From positions 1 through 64,000 of the forward strand of contig JAWXUX010000010.1 of assembly GCA_044426045.1 (NCBI GenBank): a stretch of DNA of 64,000 bases, in the 5' to 3' direction. The notes beneath the pieces were generated by a model. It worked only from the letters and a program-made list of their open reading frames with translations, ran no database searches and was not told the origin of the DNA. This DNA comes from JAWXUU01 sp044426045. Its GTDB lineage: Bacteria; Bacillota; Clostridia; Christensenellales; CAMQZB01. Positions 44,678 through 53,568 of the stretch are shown here, one piece after another (position 1 is the first letter of the stretch; each line of letters begins with the position of its first letter). The translations under genes and the position numbers were made by a program.

Positions 44678-44860
44678 TTAAGAAAAATTACTGATTAGAA
44701 TGTACATATATATCAATTTATTTAATAGCCAATAACCTTGCTCACTGCCTCTATATGTCAATACTTCAGCAAAAGTCATGCTTCCATTTTTTTCCAAAAT
44801 GACGCAAATATCCAGCTATATCAGTCCCAACTATACTTGTACGACAAGTTTGCAATATAA
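44678..44860 (-). pseudogene. EpsG-type wzy remnant
   Basis: Reading two frames in turn gives CRTSIVGTDIAGYLRHFG, then MTFAEVLTYRGSEQGYWLLN and KLIYMYI, matching the RxxxxGSDTIGY ... RDLGYYYLNKLL part of the intact polymerase at 42022-43050. Frame changes occur at runs of A and T. Farther upstream, 44860-45103, the DNA is AT-rich with no readable gene. Confidence 0.55.
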
Positions 44861-45103
44861 ATATATATAAATGCACTGACTATTACAACCGAATTAGCTT
44901 TTTTTCATTTTTAATATTCATACATGCAATTCTTGCTATAATCGCAACTGCATATATCCCAAAATATAGTATCAAATTAATTTATCCATTATTCTACACA
45001 ATATAACCGAGTATATTAGAATATTTGTGATTATTAATATAATAACTCGCTATTAAAAAACTAAAATTTAGATTTCAATTTTTTAATAATTGCGTTCAAT
45101 TTT

Positions 45104-46066
45104 TTATTGCGTTCTTACCTTTTTGAAGACTTTATAATATAATCTTTTAATAATTGGTCTAAACTTACCCCAAACACATAGTGACTTTAGTACTATAAGA
45201 TCTCGTGCCCCAAATAACTTATCGTGCTTTGCTTCTAAAATGCACTTATCAACCACACTTTTAATGTTATAAACCGCCATCCGTTTGGCGTATAAAAACA
45301 AAAAATTATACCGTTGAGAATTATTTATAAATAATGGAATTAAATAATGACTTGCACTATTGCTATCTTTGACAAATATATCCTTACCAGTTCTCGATAA
45401 CTGTGAGTCATGGATCCTAATCTTTACATCAATTTCAGGATTAAACAACACATTAACTTTGGCTAAAAATATTTTATACCACATCACGACATCTTGATTA
45501 TACCTTAATGCCTCATCAAACCCACCAACTTCATCCAAAACTTTCTTTGGTATTAAAAATGAACATCCACCGTATACCCCTTTTTCTAACATCAATTTTA
45601 AAGCCTGATCCCATTGCAATGTTTCACTTTTAAATTCCAATCGTTTTTTAATATTATTTATTAGATTAGAATTCTTGTCTATTTCTACGGAGTTGCAACA
45701 CACTATAGTTACGCTATTACCAATTTGGCTCAATGCGTATACTTGATTTAATATTTTATTTTCTGTATATACATCATCATGGGATAACCATGAAAAATAT
45801 TTCCCCGTCATTTTGGAAATGCCTAAGTTTAATGCACTAGACACACCCCCGTTTTCTTTTTTAAAATATCTTATCTTATCTCCGTAACTAAATGCTATAT
45901 CATGTGTCATCCCCGCATCATTTGATCCATCATTAACTACTAATACTTCAATATTAGAATAAGTTTGCGATAAAGCACTATCAATAGCTTCCCTCAAATA
46001 TGTACTGCCATTGTAAACAGGTATAATAATACTAACTTTAGGATTAAAATCTTGGATATTATTCAT
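45104..46066 (-). CDS. GT2-family (GT-A) glycosyltransferase
   Basis: A 320-residue GT-A enzyme with VSIIIPVYNGSTYLREAID, VEVLVVNDGSN-like loop, GGVSSALNLGI and SWLSHDDVYTENK as the metal-binding region, and a later YGGCSFLIPKKVLDEVGGFDE typical of GT2. The ATG at 46066 (MNNIQDFNP) behind GGAG is chosen; the longer frame lies inside the epimerase gene. Sugar specificity is unknown. Confidence 0.88.
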   Translation of the reverse strand: MNNIQDFNPKVSIIIPVYNGSTYLREAIDSALSQTYSNIEVLVVNDGSNDAGMTHDIAFSYGDKIRYFKKENGGVSSALNLGISKMTGKYFSWLSHDDVYTENKILNQVYALSQIGNSVTIVCCNSVEIDKNSNLINNIKKRLEFKSETLQWDQALKLMLEKGVYGGCSFLIPKKVLDEVGGFDEALRYNQDVVMWYKIFLAKVNVLFNPEIDVKIRIHDSQLSRTGKDIFVKDSNSASHYLIPLFINNSQRYNFLFLYAKRMAVYNIKSVVDKCILEAKHDKLFGARDLIVLKSLCVWGKFRPIIKRLYYKVFKKVRTQ

Positions 46067-46067
46067 A

Positions 46068-47042
46068 TTACAAATGCTCCCTATACCATTCAATCGCAAG
46101 CTCAATACCATCGGCAAAGCTATGATTCGGATCATAGCCAAGCATAGTTTTTGCTTTCGTTATATCTGCGTTACTATGCTTTATATCTCCCGCTCTATCT
46201 GGACCAAAGATTGGATCAATATCCACTTCTAAAGCTTTTGTTAAGCCATAGTAAATATCAATCAGATATTCTCTGCCGCCATATGCGATGTTGAATGTTT
46301 GACCTGCTACTTCACTTGGAGCTAGACAGGCTTTTAAGTTTGCTTCTATGACATTTTCTATATACGTGAAGTCACGAGATTGTTTGCCATCACCATTTAT
46401 TATTGGGCGTTCACCGTTCATAAGTTGTTTTAGAAACTTCGGAATAACCGCAGCATATGCACCGTCTGGTGTTTGCCTTCTGCCAAACACATTGAAATAT
46501 CTCATTCCGTATGTGTCTAATCCATAATTTCTTGTATACTGTTTTGCCCATTCTTCATCTGCCATTTTTGTGAGCGCATATGGAGAAAGCAAGTTACCTT
46601 CTACCCCTTCACGTTTTGGCAAGTTTGGTTCATCGCCATAAACTGATGAGCTGCTGGCATAAACAAATTTTTTAACCCCGTTTTGTCTGGCAGCTTCAAG
46701 CATATTCACTGTGCCAGTGATATTGTTTGCACAATAAAACAGTGGCATTTCTATACTTCTTGGAACACTTCCCCATGCCGCTTGATTTAAGACATAATCA
46801 ACACCATCACATGCTTTCATACACACTTCAAGGTCTTTGATATCTCCTTTAATAAATTCATAATTTGAATTATCTGCAAACATATCTACATTTTCTTGCT
46901 TACCCGTTGACAAGTCATCAAGACATCTAACTTTATATCCCATTTCCAAAATTGTTTCACATAAATTTGAACCAATAAAGCCAGCGCCACCTGTTACCAA
47001 GAAAAGCGAATCTTTTGGAAATACTAAATTTTTATATCCCAT
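46068..47042 (-). CDS. UDP-sugar C4-epimerase, WbpP/TviC-like
   Basis: A 324-residue extended SDR: LFLVTGGAGFIGSNLCETI, LDDLSTGKQENV, NQAAWGSVPRS, catalytic Ser in YASSSSVYGDEP and SPYALTKMADE with Tyr/Lys. The GSVPRS and SPYALTK forms are characteristic of the WbpP/TviC/Gne group that interconverts UDP-GlcNAc(A) and UDP-GalNAc(A). The ATG at 47042 with GGAG upstream is chosen; it follows the dehydrogenase stop by two bases. With that dehydrogenase it should give UDP-GalNAcA. Confidence 0.88.
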   Translation of the reverse strand: MGYKNLVFPKDSLFLVTGGAGFIGSNLCETILEMGYKVRCLDDLSTGKQENVDMFADNSNYEFIKGDIKDLEVCMKACDGVDYVLNQAAWGSVPRSIEMPLFYCANNITGTVNMLEAARQNGVKKFVYASSSSVYGDEPNLPKREGVEGNLLSPYALTKMADEEWAKQYTRNYGLDTYGMRYFNVFGRRQTPDGAYAAVIPKFLKQLMNGERPIINGDGKQSRDFTYIENVIEANLKACLAPSEVAGQTFNIAYGGREYLIDIYYGLTKALEVDIDPIFGPDRAGDIKHSNADITKAKTMLGYDPNHSFADGIELAIEWYREHL

Positions 47043-47044
47043 TT

Positions 47045-48358
47045 TTACAATCTCCAATAAATGTATCCTGCGTTTTCGTATTCTTTTCTATCTAGCAATC
47101 CTTTTATATCTAGCAAGACTTTATCACCTGATGCATAAAAGTTGCTGACATCTTCTATTGATAGCTTCATAAATTCATCATGTGCAACTGCCAAAATAAC
47201 AGCGTCCATATCTTTTACGTCACTCATATCATTGAATGTCAATCCGTATTCATGAAGTGCTTCATCTTTATCTGCTGCAGGATCCGCTATCAATGGAGTG
47301 ATTCCATATTCTGCAAGTTCATTAACTATATCAATAATTCTTGTGTTTCTTGTGTCAGGACAATTTTCCTTGAATGTAAAGCCAAGAATTGCCACTTTTG
47401 CATTTTTCACTGGTTTGTTTGCTTGGATTAGCTTTTTAACCAAACTTTCCACTACATATTTGCCCATATCGTCATTGATTCTTCTGCCCGACAAGATGAT
47501 TTGACTGTGATAGCCGAGTGATTCCGCTTTATATGTAAGATAGTATGGATCAACACCAATGCAATGACCACCAACAAGTCCTGGTCTAAAGTTCAAGAAG
47601 TTCCATTTTGTGCCCGCCGCTTCCAAAACCGATTTCGTGTCAATGTTCATTTTATTGAAAATGATTGAAAGTTCGTTCATAAAAGCGATATTTATATCTC
47701 TTTGACTGTTTTCGATTACTTTTGCTGCTTCGGCAACTTTTATGCTATCAGCCCTGTATACGCCAGCTTCAACAACCAATTCATATACTTTAGCAATAGT
47801 ATCAAGAGATTCTTCATCCATACCTGAAACGATTTTTACAATAGTTTCTAGTCTATGGATTTTATCGCCTGGATTAATACGCTCTGGAGAATATCCAACT
47901 TTAAAATCTACACCACATTTAAGACCAGATTCCTTTTCTAAAATTGGAATACAGATATCATCCGTAACGCCTGGATATACAGTTGATTCAAATACAACTA
48001 TACTGCCTTTTGTTAAGTTTCTACCCAATATCGTGCTTGCACCCTCAACAGGTGTCAAATCAGGAGTGTGGTCAGCATTTACTGGAGTTGGAACTGCCAC
48101 AATATGAAACTTAGCTTCTTTCAATTTTGTTTCGTCACAAGTGAATTCGACTGTAGTATTCTTAATGACGTCATCACCAACTTCTTTAGTTGGATCAATA
48201 CCATTTTGATACATATCAATCTTTGCTTTGTTTAAATCAAAACCAATAACATCCACTTTGTTCGCAAATGAAACTGCAATCGGCATGCCTACATAGCCGA
48301 GACCTACTAGTGAAATTTTTGCTTCTTTGTTAACTATTTTTTCATATAAATTATTCAT
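47045..48358 (-). CDS. UDP-N-acetylhexosamine 6-dehydrogenase, WbpO/TviB-like
   Basis: A 437-residue nucleotide-sugar dehydrogenase: ISLVGLGYVGMPIAVSFA, VPTPVNADHTPDLTPVE, FESTVYPGVTDDICIPIL, SPERINPGDK, catalytic Cys in GLVGGHCIGVDPYYL and FTFKENCPDTRN. The LxPV and GGHCIGVDPYYL forms are those of the WbpO/TviB group rather than of UDP-glucose dehydrogenase (the locus has a separate ugd further right). The partner epimerase follows directly. Product probably UDP-GlcNAcA or UDP-GalNAcA. Confidence 0.9.
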   Translation of the reverse strand: MNNLYEKIVNKEAKISLVGLGYVGMPIAVSFANKVDVIGFDLNKAKIDMYQNGIDPTKEVGDDVIKNTTVEFTCDETKLKEAKFHIVAVPTPVNADHTPDLTPVEGASTILGRNLTKGSIVVFESTVYPGVTDDICIPILEKESGLKCGVDFKVGYSPERINPGDKIHRLETIVKIVSGMDEESLDTIAKVYELVVEAGVYRADSIKVAEAAKVIENSQRDINIAFMNELSIIFNKMNIDTKSVLEAAGTKWNFLNFRPGLVGGHCIGVDPYYLTYKAESLGYHSQIILSGRRINDDMGKYVVESLVKKLIQANKPVKNAKVAILGFTFKENCPDTRNTRIIDIVNELAEYGITPLIADPAADKDEALHEYGLTFNDMSDVKDMDAVILAVAHDEFMKLSIEDVSNFYASGDKVLLDIKGLLDRKEYENAGYIYWRL

Positions 48359-48380
48359 TATATATCCCTCTTAGCAACAT

Positions 48381-49469
48381 TCATTTTATATACTTTTCAA
48401 TTTCCGTTATATAAGCATTAACAACATCAACTCTATTGAATTGCTCTTCGACTTTTTTGCGACCAAGCATTCCCATATTAACTTGTTCTTCGTTTGTCAA
48501 CCCTGCAAATTTTTCCATTGCACATTGAAGTGATTCAACATTTTTAGACTTAAAAGATAAACCAGTGACTCCATCATCAAACGTCTCTCTGCAACCAGGA
48601 ATATCCGAAGCGATGATAGCTCGTCCAGTTGCCGCCGCTTCCAATAAAACATTCGCCATACCTTCATGATATGATGGCAAAACAATCGCATCACATTCAT
48701 TTAAAAATGGTTTTACATCAGTTTGATAGCCTTTATAAAAAATATTATATTCTTCTAACCCATCAAAAAAAGCCTCGTATCCTGGTGTATAATCACCAAT
48801 CAATGTAAGACTTATGTTTTTATTATTTTCATAAAGATTTAAATATGCTTGTTTTAGCTCTTCAATTCCCTTATCTTTCAGCATTCTACCTACAAATAAA
48901 AAATTAGTTACCAAAGAATTATTCTCGTTTTTTATAAATTGGAATTTTTCTAAATTTACGCCTGATCCGTTCACAAGTACCGCATTATTATTTATTATTT
49001 TATATTTCTCACAGAATTGCAAATTATCGTCGTTTTGAAAAACCACTGCCTTAGATTTACGCATAACGCGCATCAATAAGATCAAGAATCTCTGCATTAT
49101 TCCACCATTTTCTACTGCGTCACCTAATCCAGTAACGGTACTAATAACTGGAACTTTATATTTTTTAGCAGCAAGATTTCCATATATATTCGGCTTAATC
49201 GTATATGTCAAAATAATATTTGGTTTGATTTCTTTAATAATTTTTCTATATTGTTTAATTAAAGCGAAATCTTTCAATGGATTTTTTCCACGTCTATCCA
49301 TGTTTGTATCAATAATGTTTAAACCTTTATTAATCAAAGAATCTAATGTATTATCATTAGGCACTGAAAGATACACTTGAAATTCCTCTTCCAATAGCTT
49401 TTCTATAGTCTCGGATCTGAATTTTGTTATAGTCGCATAATTATTAGCCAATATCAAAATATTTTTCAT
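48381..49469 (-). CDS. GT4-family glycosyltransferase, CapM/PglA-like
   Basis: A 362-residue GT-B enzyme: KPNIILTYTIKPNIYGNLAA, STVTGLGDAVENGG, FLFVGRMLKDKGIEEL, and PSYHEGMANVLLEAAATGRAIIASD as the E-x7-E site. The LTYTIKPNIYG segment is typical of the PglA/CapM group that adds the second sugar to the lipid-linked first one. Position close to the initiating transferase fits that role. Confidence 0.87.
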   Translation of the reverse strand: MKNILILANNYATITKFRSETIEKLLEEEFQVYLSVPNDNTLDSLINKGLNIIDTNMDRRGKNPLKDFALIKQYRKIIKEIKPNIILTYTIKPNIYGNLAAKKYKVPVISTVTGLGDAVENGGIMQRFLILLMRVMRKSKAVVFQNDDNLQFCEKYKIINNNAVLVNGSGVNLEKFQFIKNENNSLVTNFLFVGRMLKDKGIEELKQAYLNLYENNKNISLTLIGDYTPGYEAFFDGLEEYNIFYKGYQTDVKPFLNECDAIVLPSYHEGMANVLLEAAATGRAIIASDIPGCRETFDDGVTGLSFKSKNVESLQCAMEKFAGLTNEEQVNMGMLGRKKVEEQFNRVDVVNAYITEIEKYIK

Positions 49470-49486
49470 ACTTCATCCTATCGTTA

Positions 49487-50407
49487 TTACTTTAATTCAT
49501 CCAAAATTTTGTCTGTTATTGCATTTGCATCTATTCCATACTCTTTTCTCAAATATTTTTGACTACCAACTTTTGAAGAATACAGATTATCTAGTCCCAT
49601 TCTGATAAGTTTTGTTGACATAACCCCATTATCAAGTAACACTTCGCCAACCGCTGAGCCAAAGCCTCCGGCTGTGTTATGCTCTTCAACAGTGACTATA
49701 TAGTCAAACCGTTTTGCACATTCACAAATTGTTTCAGTATCTATTGGTTTGATTGTTGGAAATGTAAATATCGTAGGATTTATCCCTTTATTAACCAAAA
49801 TTTCTCTAGCTTCTATAACTTCATCAAAAATCCCGCCTGTTGAGAAAATTGCTATCTTTTCGCCATCGTTGATTTTTAACGCTTGTCCAATTTTAAAATC
49901 CACTATACTATCATGAATACGCTTTTCTCCACCTCTGCCGAGTCTTAGATAGCATGTTCCTTTTTCTGCATAAATTGCTTTCGTGCATTCTTCTGCTTCA
50001 ACCAAGTCACCTGGAGCAAACACTTTCACGTCAGGAAGCGATCTCATTATTGCAATATCTTCTGTAGCGTGATGGCTCATACCTAGCGAACCATAAACAA
50101 ATCCACCGCCGACACACACCACTTTCACGTTTGCGTTGTGATATGCGCAATCGTTTCTTATTTGTTCCAAACATCTCAATGTTGGAAAATTGCCGATTGA
50201 ATACGTGAATACAGTCTTACCTTCCATTGCTAAACCAGCAGCAACAGATGTCATGTTTTGTTCTGCAATTCCAGCATTTATAATTTGATCGGGCAGACCT
50301 TCAAAAAATGGTTTTAAAACACCAAATCCCAAATCTCCCGTCACTATCAATACATTTCTATCTTTCTTAGCAATTTCAAATAAAGTTCTTACAAAAGTAT
50401 CTCTCAT
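49487..50407 (-). CDS. transketolase, C-terminal (Pyr/C) subunit
   Basis: The 306-residue protein is the second half of a transketolase: pyrimidine-binding domain with IINAGIAEQNMTSVAAGLAM (Glu for cofactor activation) and YGSLGMSHHATEDIAIMRSLP, then a C-terminal domain from about residue 190. GGGAGAG precedes the ATG; the partner subunit is 3 bases upstream. Split transketolases next to sugar genes may move two-carbon units onto unusual acceptors; a task in making a capsule sugar is inferred from context only. Confidence 0.88.
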   Translation of the reverse strand: MRDTFVRTLFEIAKKDRNVLIVTGDLGFGVLKPFFEGLPDQIINAGIAEQNMTSVAAGLAMEGKTVFTYSIGNFPTLRCLEQIRNDCAYHNANVKVVCVGGGFVYGSLGMSHHATEDIAIMRSLPDVKVFAPGDLVEAEECTKAIYAEKGTCYLRLGRGGEKRIHDSIVDFKIGQALKINDGEKIAIFSTGGIFDEVIEAREILVNKGINPTIFTFPTIKPIDTETICECAKRFDYIVTVEEHNTAGGFGSAVGEVLLDNGVMSTKLIRMGLDNLYSSKVGSQKYLRKEYGIDANAITDKILDELK

Positions 50408-50410
50408 TAT

Positions 50411-51259
50411 TTACTCTCCCTTGCTGTATGGATCAACAACGCCATCTGGTCTGATAGCATTCAATTCACTCAATGAATTATTATATTCTTCACCTTTATG
50501 AGGAAATCTATAGTGCCACAAAATATCATTTTCCATAAATGATATTCCTTTACCTTTTATTGTGTTTGCAATAATAACAGTAGGCTTATCTGAGCTTGCT
50601 TTTGCACATTCAAACGCATTATTAAGATCCACGTGATTGTGCCCATCAATATCGAATACGTTCCAACCAAATGATGTCCACTTATCTGCAAACGGTGCAA
50701 GCTGCAACGTGTTTTCACAAAAATCTAAACTTTGCATTTTGTTGTGATCTATAATAACTATTAGGTTATTCAATTTGTAATGATTGGCATATAATGCCAT
50801 TTCCCAAACAGAACCTTCATCACATTCGCCATCTCCACAAATTGCAAATACTTTATGTGATTTTCCATCAATTTTACCAGCATGAGCCATTCCTGCAGCA
50901 ATGCTTACTCCATGTCCGAGCGCGCCTGTAGAAACTTCAACTCCAGGAATACCTTTGTGCGACACATGACCAGACAAAATACTTCCATCAGCATAATGCG
51001 TTTTTAATTGTTTAATTGGGAAAAATCCCTTCTCTGCCAATGCTGCATATATAGCTGCACCTGCATGACCTTTGCTTAAAATCATCCTGTCTCTTGATTC
51101 GATTTTTGGATTTTGAGGATTTATATTCGCTATATCGTTGTATAACACCGCGATTATATCTGCTACAGACAACACTGATCCAATGTGACTTCCACCCGAC
51201 AGATGAGTCATTTCAATACCGTGTCTCCTTATTTTCCATGCTAATTCTTGACTATTCAT
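50411..51259 (-). CDS. transketolase, N-terminal (PP) subunit
   Basis: The 282-residue thiamine-diphosphate-binding half: MTHLSGGSHIGSVLSVADII, SKGHAGAAIYAAL, GALGHGVSIAAGMAHA and the ThDP motif GDGECDEGSVWEMALYANHY ... IIDHNKMQSLD. AGGTGAT precedes the ATG. It needs the subunit encoded next for activity. The pair lies between an aldo/keto reductase and a glycosyltransferase, so a specialised rather than pentose-phosphate role is likely. Confidence 0.9.
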   Translation of the reverse strand: MNSQELAWKIRRHGIEMTHLSGGSHIGSVLSVADIIAVLYNDIANINPQNPKIESRDRMILSKGHAGAAIYAALAEKGFFPIKQLKTHYADGSILSGHVSHKGIPGVEVSTGALGHGVSIAAGMAHAGKIDGKSHKVFAICGDGECDEGSVWEMALYANHYKLNNLIVIIDHNKMQSLDFCENTLQLAPFADKWTSFGWNVFDIDGHNHVDLNNAFECAKASSDKPTVIIANTIKGKGISFMENDILWHYRFPHKGEEYNNSLSELNAIRPDGVVDPYSKGE

Positions 51260-51267
51260 TTTATCAC

Positions 51268-52197
51268 CTAAATCGAACTTTGTTTTAAATTTGAAACATC
51301 ACTTTCACTGAGAGCCCAACCCGATGCATCTAAATTCGATTGAACTTGCGAAATATTTTTCATTCCAGCAATTACAACTGAATTCTTAAGATAATCTAAA
51401 ATAAATCTGATTGCAATAGAAGGTATTGTTTTCCCAGATATTTTTGATATTTCTCTCATAACTTCTACAATTTCCATATTCTTCTTGAGTTTTTCACCAT
51501 GAAAATTTACGTATACTTCTCTTGATCGTCTGTCATTACTGTCAAACTTTGAATTAACATCGTATTTCCCAGTTAAAATACCTTGTCCCAAACTTCCCCA
51601 TGTTAATGGGGTCATTATTTTGGAAAGCTTAAGCATATCTTCTTCATTTTTTCTGCATGCTAAGCTATACTCATCTTGAAAAGATACACAATTATGCTTG
51701 ATATTTGATAACTCTTCAGCATCTTTTTCATGCACATTAGAAAGCCCATATTCCCTGATTTTGCCTTGTTTTTTTAGTTCTTTAAAATTATATATAACCT
51801 CTTCGATAGAAGTTTTATCATCTCTATAATGAAGTTGGTATAAATCAATATAGTCTGTTTTTAATCTCTTTAAGCTACCTTCAACCGATAATGTCATATA
51901 TTCTTTGCTATTATCATAAAATGTATTGCCATTTTCCATCCGTACGCCGAATTTTGTAGCAATCACAGCATCTTTACGCCTTTTACCAAGCGCTTCAGCA
52001 AGTGTTCTCTCTGATTCTCCCAAACCATATGTATCAGCCGTGTCAAAAAAATTTATTCCATTATCAACAGCAAAATTAACTGCCTTCAAGAGTTCTTCTT
52101 TTGAAACGTCTCCCCATCCGTAACCACCCATAGGGCAACCACCAAAACATATTCTTGATACATTTAGATCAGAATTTTTTAAAATAATTTTTTCCAC
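51268..52197 (-). CDS. aldo/keto reductase
   Basis: A 309-residue AKR with the tetrad: Asp-Tyr in FFDTADTYGLGESE, Lys in DAVIATKFGVR and His in DLYQLHYRDD; NADPH-binding segments lie in the C-terminal third. The start GTG at 52197 overlaps the last base of the sugar-transferase stop, so it is the second gene of the operon. It may reduce a keto-sugar produced with the transketolase; substrate unknown. Confidence 0.87.
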   Translation of the reverse strand: MEKIILKNSDLNVSRICFGGCPMGGYGWGDVSKEELLKAVNFAVDNGINFFDTADTYGLGESERTLAEALGKRRKDAVIATKFGVRMENGNTFYDNSKEYMTLSVEGSLKRLKTDYIDLYQLHYRDDKTSIEEVIYNFKELKKQGKIREYGLSNVHEKDAEELSNIKHNCVSFQDEYSLACRKNEEDMLKLSKIMTPLTWGSLGQGILTGKYDVNSKFDSNDRRSREVYVNFHGEKLKKNMEIVEVMREISKISGKTIPSIAIRFILDYLKNSVVIAGMKNISQVQSNLDASGWALSESDVSNLKQSSI

Positions 52198-52883
52198 TAT
52201 TTTCTGCCTTTTTTAAATATAATTTTAAAAACTTTTTCAATTACTTTATATACAGTCAAAAAAAATAATTTTATATCCGTCCAAGCTGACACTTCTGCGA
52301 CATATTTAACTCGCAGTTCATTTTTTCTTTTTAAAACGTGCTTTTCAAAATATTCATCAGCATTATTTTCGCCAACTACTTCATCAAGATTAATAAATTC
52401 AAGTGAACTAAAATCTGTGATACCAGGTCTTACCCTAGTTATGTATAATTCCAAATCAGAAAAGTTTTCAACATATTTCAATATTTCTGGTCTTGGTCCT
52501 ATAAAACTCATATTGCCAAACAAAATATTAAACAATTGCGGGATTTCATCCATCTTAGTTTTACGCAATATTTTACCGATTTTAGTAATCCTATCATCGT
52601 TTAGTGCAGTTGTATCACGACCAGTTTTATCTGCTCCATTGACCATAGATCTAAATTTCATTATTTTAAATGGCTTGCCTCTATATCCGCCTCTTTGGGC
52701 TCTATAAAATATTGGAAATCCTGATGTTATAGCTACAACTATCGAAATAATTATTACGAAAGGAGAAATAATTATCAATAAAATTAATGCAAATAAAAAA
52801 TCAAAAATACGCTTAATTATTCTGTTATACAAACCAGAACATCTGATTTTCAAAATTTCTTCTGTTATTTCTCTTTCTTTCAT
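52197..52883 (-). CDS. initiating undecaprenyl-phosphate sugar phosphotransferase
   Basis: A 228-residue protein of the bacterial sugar transferase family: one re-entrant/membrane helix near residues 24-47 (RIFDFLFALILLIIISPF), FYRAQRGGYRGKPFKIMKFR, DEIPQLFNIL and FIGPRP, RVRPGITDFSSL. It places the first sugar phosphate on undecaprenyl phosphate and starts repeat-unit assembly. I choose ATG 52883 (MKEREITEEILK) behind AAGG; the longer frame from 52934 would begin inside a hairpin region. It is the first gene of the capsule operon. Confidence 0.9.
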   Translation of the reverse strand: MKEREITEEILKIRCSGLYNRIIKRIFDFLFALILLIIISPFVIIISIVVAITSGFPIFYRAQRGGYRGKPFKIMKFRSMVNGADKTGRDTTALNDDRITKIGKILRKTKMDEIPQLFNILFGNMSFIGPRPEILKYVENFSDLELYITRVRPGITDFSSLEFINLDEVVGENNADEYFEKHVLKRKNELRVKYVAEVSAWTDIKLFFLTVYKVIEKVFKIIFKKGRK

Positions 52884-53018
52884 ACTTACCTTACTTGTCG
52901 TTCCATTCATCAAAAAAAAAGCGAGCTTCGCCATTTCCTATTGTTGCTAGGAATTTATTTTTTTGTATCTTCTTTCAAAATTTCTTCTGTCATTTCTCTT
53001 TCTTTCATACTTACCTAC
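52851..53018 (-). repeat. partial duplication of the operon's first start region
   Basis: A 43-base segment at 52851-52893, covering the sugar-transferase start, recurs with one clear mismatch at 52976-53018, 125 bases upstream. Both copies contain a start and the same first codons. Confidence 0.8.
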
Positions 53019-53159
53019 CTATTAAAATATGATTGCTAAACTTTTCCCTATCTTATTCTTTTATATTATTGTGAAAATTTTTCATTTAACTATATTTGCA
53101 AATTTCAAACAGAAAACACTGCTCGACACTTCTATAAACCCAAAAAAGGCGTGCTTCGC
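52912..53159 (-). promoter_or_regulatory. two GCGAAGC-type hairpins with T-runs in the capsule leader
   Basis: In minus-strand reading GCGAAGCACGCCTTTTTT (53142-53159) and GCGAAGCTCGC followed by nine T (52912-52931) both look like weak terminators. They lie between the promoter and the first capsule gene, one on each side of the leader peptide. An AT-free-pairing hairpin TTTGC-GAAA-GCAAA stands just before the first. Attenuation or antitermination of the operon is possible. Confidence 0.4.
52955..53008 (-). CDS. 17-codon leader peptide ORF upstream of the sugar transferase
   Basis: Starts at ATG 53008 with GGTAGGTAAGT upstream and reads MKEREMTEEILKEDTKK before TAA at 52955. Its first 12 residues repeat the start of the sugar transferase (Ile replaced by Met), from the duplication just described. 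A short hairpin with a T9 run follows at 52912-52932, before the real start. It may be a regulatory leader or only debris. Confidence 0.4.
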   Translation of the reverse strand: MKEREMTEEILKEDTKK

Positions 53160-53288
53160 TGATTTGCTTTCGCAAATTTGTTTTTGGTTTGTTCTTTTGA
53201 AGCCTTCAACGTGACCTGCCAACGATTGGGGTTTCAAAGTGCTTGGAAATAATTGCAATAAATATCTGCATGAATGTGCATTACGTAT

Positions 53289-53317
53289 AGTATATCATAC
53301 GATATTTTAAAAGTCTA
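53289..53317 (-). promoter_or_regulatory. promoter of the capsule operon
   Basis: In minus-strand reading TAGACT (53312-53317), 17 bases, then TATACT (53289-53294), a good sigma-A match at -10. It lies about 400 bases upstream of the first capsule gene, leaving a long leader. The stretch 53318-53500 holds no convincing gene. Confidence 0.55.
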
Positions 53318-53502
53318 GTTTTTTTATATTGTGTGTAAATTAAATTTAAACTAATTTTTGACAATTTAGATTTTGGATTGTTGATGTTTTGGGGTTTTGA
53401 TAGCGTTCTTTTTATGGGCAAAATTGAGGATTTATTGGCGGGTTTTATGTGATGTGCGTAATGCGTTATATTTGGGCGGAATTTTGAAGTGTTGGGCGTG
53501 AA

Positions 53503-53524
53503 AAATGCACCTCTAGGGTGCATT
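53503..53524 (-). terminator. terminator of the deoxyinosine glycosylase gene
   Basis: The stem AAATGCAC(C)/(G)GTGCATTT with five T on the minus strand lies 45 bases past the stop. Confidence 0.65.
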
Positions 53525-53568
53525 TAAAACTTCTTTTTGATTGATTTTAGTGTTTTTTCGCTTATTTT

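Noticed and set aside
53281..53523. 80-codon minus-strand ORF
   Set aside because: No ribosome site; it covers the likely capsule promoter and a terminator hairpin, and its composition (Lys/Asn/Thr-rich) looks like translated AT-rich DNA.
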